Shown here piece after piece: positions 60,307 to 64,000 of a stretch of 64,000 nucleotides of DNA. The notes under the pieces were generated by a model, which was given only the letters and a program-made list of their open reading frames with translations, had not been told where the DNA came from and did no database searches. Numbering within the stretch: position 1 is the first letter of the stretch; every line of letters begins with the position of its first letter. A program made the translations under genes and the position numbers. This DNA is from Rhodopseudomonas pentothenatexigens (GTDB taxonomy: Bacteria; Pseudomonadota; Alphaproteobacteria; Rhizobiales; Xanthobacteraceae), in the NCBI RefSeq assembly GCF_900218015.1, contig NZ_UFQQ01000013.1:62001-126000 (forward strand), written 5' to 3'.

Positions 60307-61494
60307 ATGTTCAGCTTCGATCCGTATTCGCCCGTCGTCGATGCCGACCCGTTCCCGCTCTACAAGACGCTGCGTGACGAACATCCGGTGTACTGGAGCG
60401 AGCCGGCGCAGATGTGGATTCTGTCGCGCTATCTCGACGTCGCCGGCGCCGGCAGCAACTGGCAGGTGTTCTCCTCGGCCAAGGGCAATTTGATGACCGA
60501 GCTGCCGAACCGCGCCGGCGCCACGCTCGGCACCACCGACCCACCGCGCCACGACCGGCTGCGCGGGCTGGTGCAGCACGCCTTCATGAAGCGCAATCTC
60601 GAAGCGCTCGCCGAACCGATGCGTGAAATCGCCCGCGATGCCGCCGAAGCCTTGCGCGGCCGCGACCAGTTCGACTTCATCGGCGACTTTTCGTCCAAGT
60701 TCACCGTGCGGGTGCTGTTCGCGGCGCTCGGCCTGCCGATGGGCGATGAGCAGACCGTGCGCGACAAGGCGGTGCTGATGGTGCAGAGCGATCCGGTCAC
60801 CCGCGCCAAGGGGCCGGAGCATCTGGCTGCCTACGCCTGGATGCAGGACTACGCGTCGAGCGTGATCGCACAGCGCCGTTCCGAGCCGAAGAACGATCTG
60901 ATCTCGCATTTCAGCATGGCGGAGATCGACGGCGATAAGCTCGACGAACGCGAGGTGCTGCTCACCACCACCACGCTGATCATGGCCGGCATCGAATCGC
61001 TCGGCGGATTCATGAGCATGCTGGCGCTGAATCTGGCCGATTTCGCCGACGCGCGCCGCGCCGCGGTGGCCGATCCGGCGCTGCTGCCGGATGCGGTCGA
61101 AGAATCGCTGCGCTACAACACTTCGGCGCAGCGGTTCAAACGCTGCCTGCAGAGCGACCTGACGCTGCACGGCGTCACCATGAAGGCCGGCGACTTCGTC
61201 TGCCTCGCCTATGGCTCGGCCAATCGCGACGAACGGCAATTCCCGAATCCGGACGTCTACGACATCACGCGCAAGCCCAAGGGCCATCTCGGTTTCGGCG
61301 GCGGCGTGCACGGCTGCCTCGGTTCGGCGATCGCCCGGATGGCGATCAGGATCGCATTCGATGAGTTCCACAGGGTGGTGCCGGACTACACACGCACCGA
61401 GCAGCAGCTCAACTGGATGCCGTCGTCGACTTTCCGCAGCCCGCTGCGGCTGGAGTTTGCGGTCGACCAAGCATCGGCGCGGTCCGCGGCTTGA
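60307..61494 (+). CDS. Cytochrome P450
   Basis: The product is 395 residues. AGAGGAAA precedes the ATG. The heme loop FGGGVHGCLG has the ligand Cys337. The EXXR and ERR-triad regions are EESLRYN and the PNPDVYDITRK stretch. The I-helix reads MAGIESLGG, with Glu-Ser where most have Asp/Glu-Thr. It is soluble and bacterial, of the kind that needs a ferredoxin; none is adjacent. It may be a CYP199- or CYP203-like enzyme acting on small aromatic acids, but I do not assign a family. It is divergent from the AraC regulator. Confidence 0.88.
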   Translation: MFSFDPYSPVVDADPFPLYKTLRDEHPVYWSEPAQMWILSRYLDVAGAGSNWQVFSSAKGNLMTELPNRAGATLGTTDPPRHDRLRGLVQHAFMKRNLEALAEPMREIARDAAEALRGRDQFDFIGDFSSKFTVRVLFAALGLPMGDEQTVRDKAVLMVQSDPVTRAKGPEHLAAYAWMQDYASSVIAQRRSEPKNDLISHFSMAEIDGDKLDEREVLLTTTTLIMAGIESLGGFMSMLALNLADFADARRAAVADPALLPDAVEESLRYNTSAQRFKRCLQSDLTLHGVTMKAGDFVCLAYGSANRDERQFPNPDVYDITRKPKGHLGFGGGVHGCLGSAIARMAIRIAFDEFHRVVPDYTRTEQQLNWMPSSTFRSPLRLEFAVDQASARSAA

Positions 61495-61497
61495 AGC

Positions 61498-61788
61498 TCA
61501 GCTTTCTTCGGCGTCGCCCATTGCGAGGCCAGTGAGCGTCGCAACGATCGCGAAACCGACCGCCGAGGTCAGGGCGAAATCGAACAGCCGGAACGCGGGC
61601 AGGCCGAGCAGTGCCGGCGTCACGCCGAAGTGCGGGGACCGCGTCGCCACGAATGCGAAGCCGAGCCCGATCGCGGCGCCCATCATTGCGTGGCTGGCGG
61701 TCGCCGCCAGCCGCGACAGCATGCGGCCTGTCGGGGTGAGTTTCCTGATGGTCTCGAACGCTCGAGCTGGCGGTTTCTTTCCACGCAT
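61498..61788 (-). CDS. Small membrane protein of unknown function
   Basis: The product is 96 residues. GAGGGATT precedes the ATG at 61788. A basic N-terminal segment of about 30 residues is followed by two hydrophobic helices (about 35-50 and 70-90) with a short loop. It converges with the P450 gene, four bases apart. I do not recognise a family. Confidence 0.5.
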   Translation of the reverse strand: MRGKKPPARAFETIRKLTPTGRMLSRLAATASHAMMGAAIGLGFAFVATRSPHFGVTPALLGLPAFRLFDFALTSAVGFAIVATLTGLAMGDAEES

Positions 61789-61886
61789 GGCGAATCCCTC
61801 GCTGGCTGAGGCGCCAACGCGGCTCCGCTTGCGCCGTTCCTAATCGGCGCTCATCGACCATTGGGGGCTGGCAAAGGGGCGCTGGC

Positions 61887-63833
61887 TCAACTGACCGGAT
61901 TGCGCCGCGGTTCGACGATCTCGAACATGCGCGGGAATTCGTCCATCAGGCCCATCAGTTCGGCGAGCTTCATCGGATTGCCGCTGACCTTGATCTTGCC
62001 GGCCATCACCGCCTCCGGAAACGAGGTCTGCTTGGCGATCACCTCGTCGAGCAGGCTGCGCGGCAACGCGAAGCCGGCGTCTGCTGTGGCCGATTGGACG
62101 CCCGCCACATAGGTCAACGCGCAGTTCTCCAGCGTCAGCACCCAGTCTTCGCCGGTGTCGGTGAACTGCCAGTTCAGCACGATGGTCTTGCCTTCCGCCT
62201 TCGGCCCGTTGAGCCGGACGCCGAGCACATCCCAGATCTGCGAGGTCTTGAGCGCCGACAGCGTCTCGCGCGGCATCCCCGGCCGGGCCGGCATCTTCGG
62301 CATGCCGTGGCGCAGTTCCTGGGCGCCGAACAGATAGGCGTTGCGCCAGGTGGCACTCTCGGACTGGTAGCCGAGCTGCTCGAACGTGTCGGCGAGAAGA
62401 TGCCGGCCTTCCTGGTTGTCGGGATCGGCGAACACCAGATGGCTGAGCGCCTGCGCGATGAAGCGGAATTCGCCGCGGTCGAAGTCGGCGCGCGCCTTCG
62501 CCAGCAGCGCGTCCGCGCCGCCCATGTACTCGACGTACTTTTTCCCGGCGTCGACCGGCGGCAGCGGATCGAGATTGGCCGGGTTGGCATCGTACCAGCC
62601 GAGATACTTCTGGTAGATCGCCTTCACGTTGTGGCGGATGTGGCCGTAATAGCCGCGGGCGTGCCAGGCGCCATCGAGGCTCTTCGGCAGACGGATGGTT
62701 TCGGCGATCTCGGCGGCGTTGAGGCCGTGGTTCATCAGCCGCAACGTCTGGTCGTGGGCGAATTTGTAGATGTCGCGCTGCTGCCGGATCATCAGGTCGA
62801 TCCGTTCGGTGCCCCACACCGGCCAATGGTGCTGCCCGCACATCACCTCGGCCTTGCCGCCCCAGAGCTGCAGCGCTTCCCCGAGATAGCCCGACCACGC
62901 CAGCGCATCGCGCACGTCGGCGCCGCGGAACGGCAGCAGATTGTGGAAGTTGTGGGTGCAGTTTTCGGCGAGGTTGAGCAGCTTGTAGCGCGGAATGTAG
63001 AAGTGCATCTCCGCTGGCGCCTCGGAGTTCGGCGCCATCTGGAATTCAAAATCGACGCCGTCGATGCGGCGGGTATCGCCGGTCGCCTTGATCAGGTCGG
63101 TCGGCCGCAACAGCGCCGTGCTGCCGGCGGCCATTGTCTTGCCGAGGCCGCAATCGACATGGCCGCGCGGCCCCTTGGCGAGCAGCGGCCCGAACTGATA
63201 CTGCGCGCGCCGCAGCATCGCCGGTCCGGCGATGATGTTCTCGGAGACGGCGTGCTCCATGAACAGATCGGGTGCGATGATCGGCACCCGTCCGTTGGCG
63301 AGTGCGTCGTCGTCGAGCACGCCGCGGGCGCCGCCCCAATGATCCGCATGGGTGTGGGTGAAGATCACCGCCACCACCGGCCTGTCGCCGCGGTGGCGGG
63401 CGTAGAGCTGCATCGCCGCGCGGGCGCCTTCGATCGAGGTCAGGGTGTCGACCACGATCACGCCGCTGTCGCTCTCGATCAGCGTCATGTTGGCGATGTC
63501 GAAGCCGCGGACCTGGTACACGCCCGGCACGACCTCGAACAGCCCGTGCTGCATGTTGAGCCGGGACTGCCGCCACAGGCTCGGATCGACGCTCGGCGGC
63601 GCGGTATCGTCTAGCAGGAAACCATAGGGTTCGAGACTCCACACCGTGCGGCCCTGGGCGGATTCGACCGCGGCGTGATCGATGCTGCCGATAAACCCGC
63701 GCGCGGCATCGTCGAAATCGGTGGTGTCGGAGAATGGCAGCTCGTTCAGCACTGCGGCGTGGCGGGCGATCACAGGTGCGGAGGCATCTTTTGGTGCAAG
63801 CGCATCGTCTGCGATTGTGGCGGTCTCGCTCAT
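61887..63833 (-). CDS. Linear alkylsulfatase, SdsA1-type metallo-beta-lactamase fold
   Basis: The product is 648 residues, as for SdsA1 (about 658). The ATG at 63833 follows GGAGGAG. The metallo-beta-lactamase domain has the zinc motif FTHTHADHWGG (near 155), MEHAVSENI and ENCTHNF. A dimerisation domain and an SCP2-like C-terminal domain (about 520-648) follow, ending DEFPRMFEIV. It splits primary alkyl sulfates such as dodecyl sulfate, giving the alcohol and sulfate. SdsA1 is exported; no clear Sec signal peptide is visible here, so it may act in the cytosol. Confidence 0.88.
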   Translation of the reverse strand: MSETATIADDALAPKDASAPVIARHAAVLNELPFSDTTDFDDAARGFIGSIDHAAVESAQGRTVWSLEPYGFLLDDTAPPSVDPSLWRQSRLNMQHGLFEVVPGVYQVRGFDIANMTLIESDSGVIVVDTLTSIEGARAAMQLYARHRGDRPVVAVIFTHTHADHWGGARGVLDDDALANGRVPIIAPDLFMEHAVSENIIAGPAMLRRAQYQFGPLLAKGPRGHVDCGLGKTMAAGSTALLRPTDLIKATGDTRRIDGVDFEFQMAPNSEAPAEMHFYIPRYKLLNLAENCTHNFHNLLPFRGADVRDALAWSGYLGEALQLWGGKAEVMCGQHHWPVWGTERIDLMIRQQRDIYKFAHDQTLRLMNHGLNAAEIAETIRLPKSLDGAWHARGYYGHIRHNVKAIYQKYLGWYDANPANLDPLPPVDAGKKYVEYMGGADALLAKARADFDRGEFRFIAQALSHLVFADPDNQEGRHLLADTFEQLGYQSESATWRNAYLFGAQELRHGMPKMPARPGMPRETLSALKTSQIWDVLGVRLNGPKAEGKTIVLNWQFTDTGEDWVLTLENCALTYVAGVQSATADAGFALPRSLLDEVIAKQTSFPEAVMAGKIKVSGNPMKLAELMGLMDEFPRMFEIVEPRRNPVS

Positions 63834-63981
63834 CCTCGGTCTCCTCCGGTCTTCGTCGTCTGTCCGCGACGGCGGCATCTCAACCGATGCAGAAACGGAT
63901 TGCAATCGCAGGTCCGCACCTTACGATTAGTTCATGAAACGATAGACGCCCGAAGCGGCGCGGCAGGCGAGGGAGATATTC

Positions 63982-64000
63982 ATGAAACTAATCACGGCTG
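63982..64000 (+). CDS. Start of a gene cut by the window edge, possibly a PII protein
   Basis: After GAGGGAGA, an ATG at 63982 gives MKLITA before the window ends. This exact start is common in PII nitrogen-regulatory proteins (GlnB/GlnK), but six residues cannot prove it. The 148-base gap before it holds the divergent promoter for the alkylsulfatase. Confidence 0.35.

Noticed and set aside
62094-63614. 506-codon open frame opposite the alkylsulfatase
   Set aside because: Antisense shadow; the minus-strand frame has the zinc motif and family length.
63834-63981. Sigma-54 promoter before the possible PII gene
   Set aside because: A TTGCA is present but no GG at the needed distance, so the -24/-12 pattern is not met.

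Overview
The window is GC-rich, gene-dense chromosome of an alphaproteobacterium, most likely a Rhodopseudomonas palustris-like member of the Nitrobacteraceae/Bradyrhizobiaceae. This is inferred from codon bias, a bacteriophytochrome with an HWE-type kinase, several LIV-type ABC transporters beside catabolic genes, protocatechuate 4,5-dioxygenase genes, and families of palindromic intergenic repeats typical of that group. I see no phage, transposase, CRISPR array or rRNA. One tRNA is present, tRNA-Gln(TTG) at 7028-7102.

Layout. 1-4.0 kb: a truncated exported protein, a monoheme cytochrome c, and three exported proteins on the minus strand (a polyproline/trefoil-like protein, an MlaC-like lipid carrier and an unknown). 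4.2-6.8 kb: a crotonase and a DmdC-type acyl-CoA dehydrogenase. 7.2-17.0 kb: an eight-element minus-strand operon headed by a guanidine-I (ykkC) riboswitch. It runs ABC transporter (binding protein, permease, ATPase), two DUF1989 proteins, a biotin-dependent carboxylase and allophanate hydrolase, and it is best read as guanidine uptake and breakdown rather than urea use. 17.4-21.2 kb: two translationally coupled, cysteine-rich exported proteins of unknown function. 21.4-23.8 kb: a hybrid PAS sensor kinase.

23.8-32.7 kb: a self-contained catabolic locus. It has an IclR regulator, a divergent region with two palindromic operators, a Rieske oxygenase fused by ATGA overlap to a glutamine-synthetase-like ligase, and a complete LIV-type transporter. 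32.7-37.1 kb: a bacteriophytochrome and two Crp/Fnr-type regulators. 37.2-38.6 kb: CobC, a cobalamin riboswitch and a small cysteine-rich protein. 38.6-40.4 kb: an acyl-CoA dehydrogenase and a MarR regulator. 40.5-48.3 kb: an amide locus with an AmiC-like cytosolic binding protein, an amidase and a five-gene Urt-type ABC transporter with a Tat-exported receptor.

48.4-52.3 kb: an alpha/beta hydrolase, then a BigR/SqrR-like persulfide sensor, rhodanese, SQR-like flavoprotein and methyltransferase. 52.3-54.4 kb: a molybdenum-linked group (ArsC/NifO-like protein, DUF2478 protein, ModD). 54.7-58.9 kb: an acyl-CoA synthetase, a small zinc-finger-like protein, a NUDIX hydrolase and LigAB, with two related FNR/FixK-like boxes. 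59.3-64.0 kb: an AraC regulator, a cytochrome P450, a small membrane protein, an SdsA-type alkylsulfatase and the first codons of a possible PII protein.

Common theme: the region scavenges unusual nitrogen, sulfur and aromatic compounds, and each catabolic block carries its own transporter and regulator. All assignments come from reading the sequence by eye; no database search was run.
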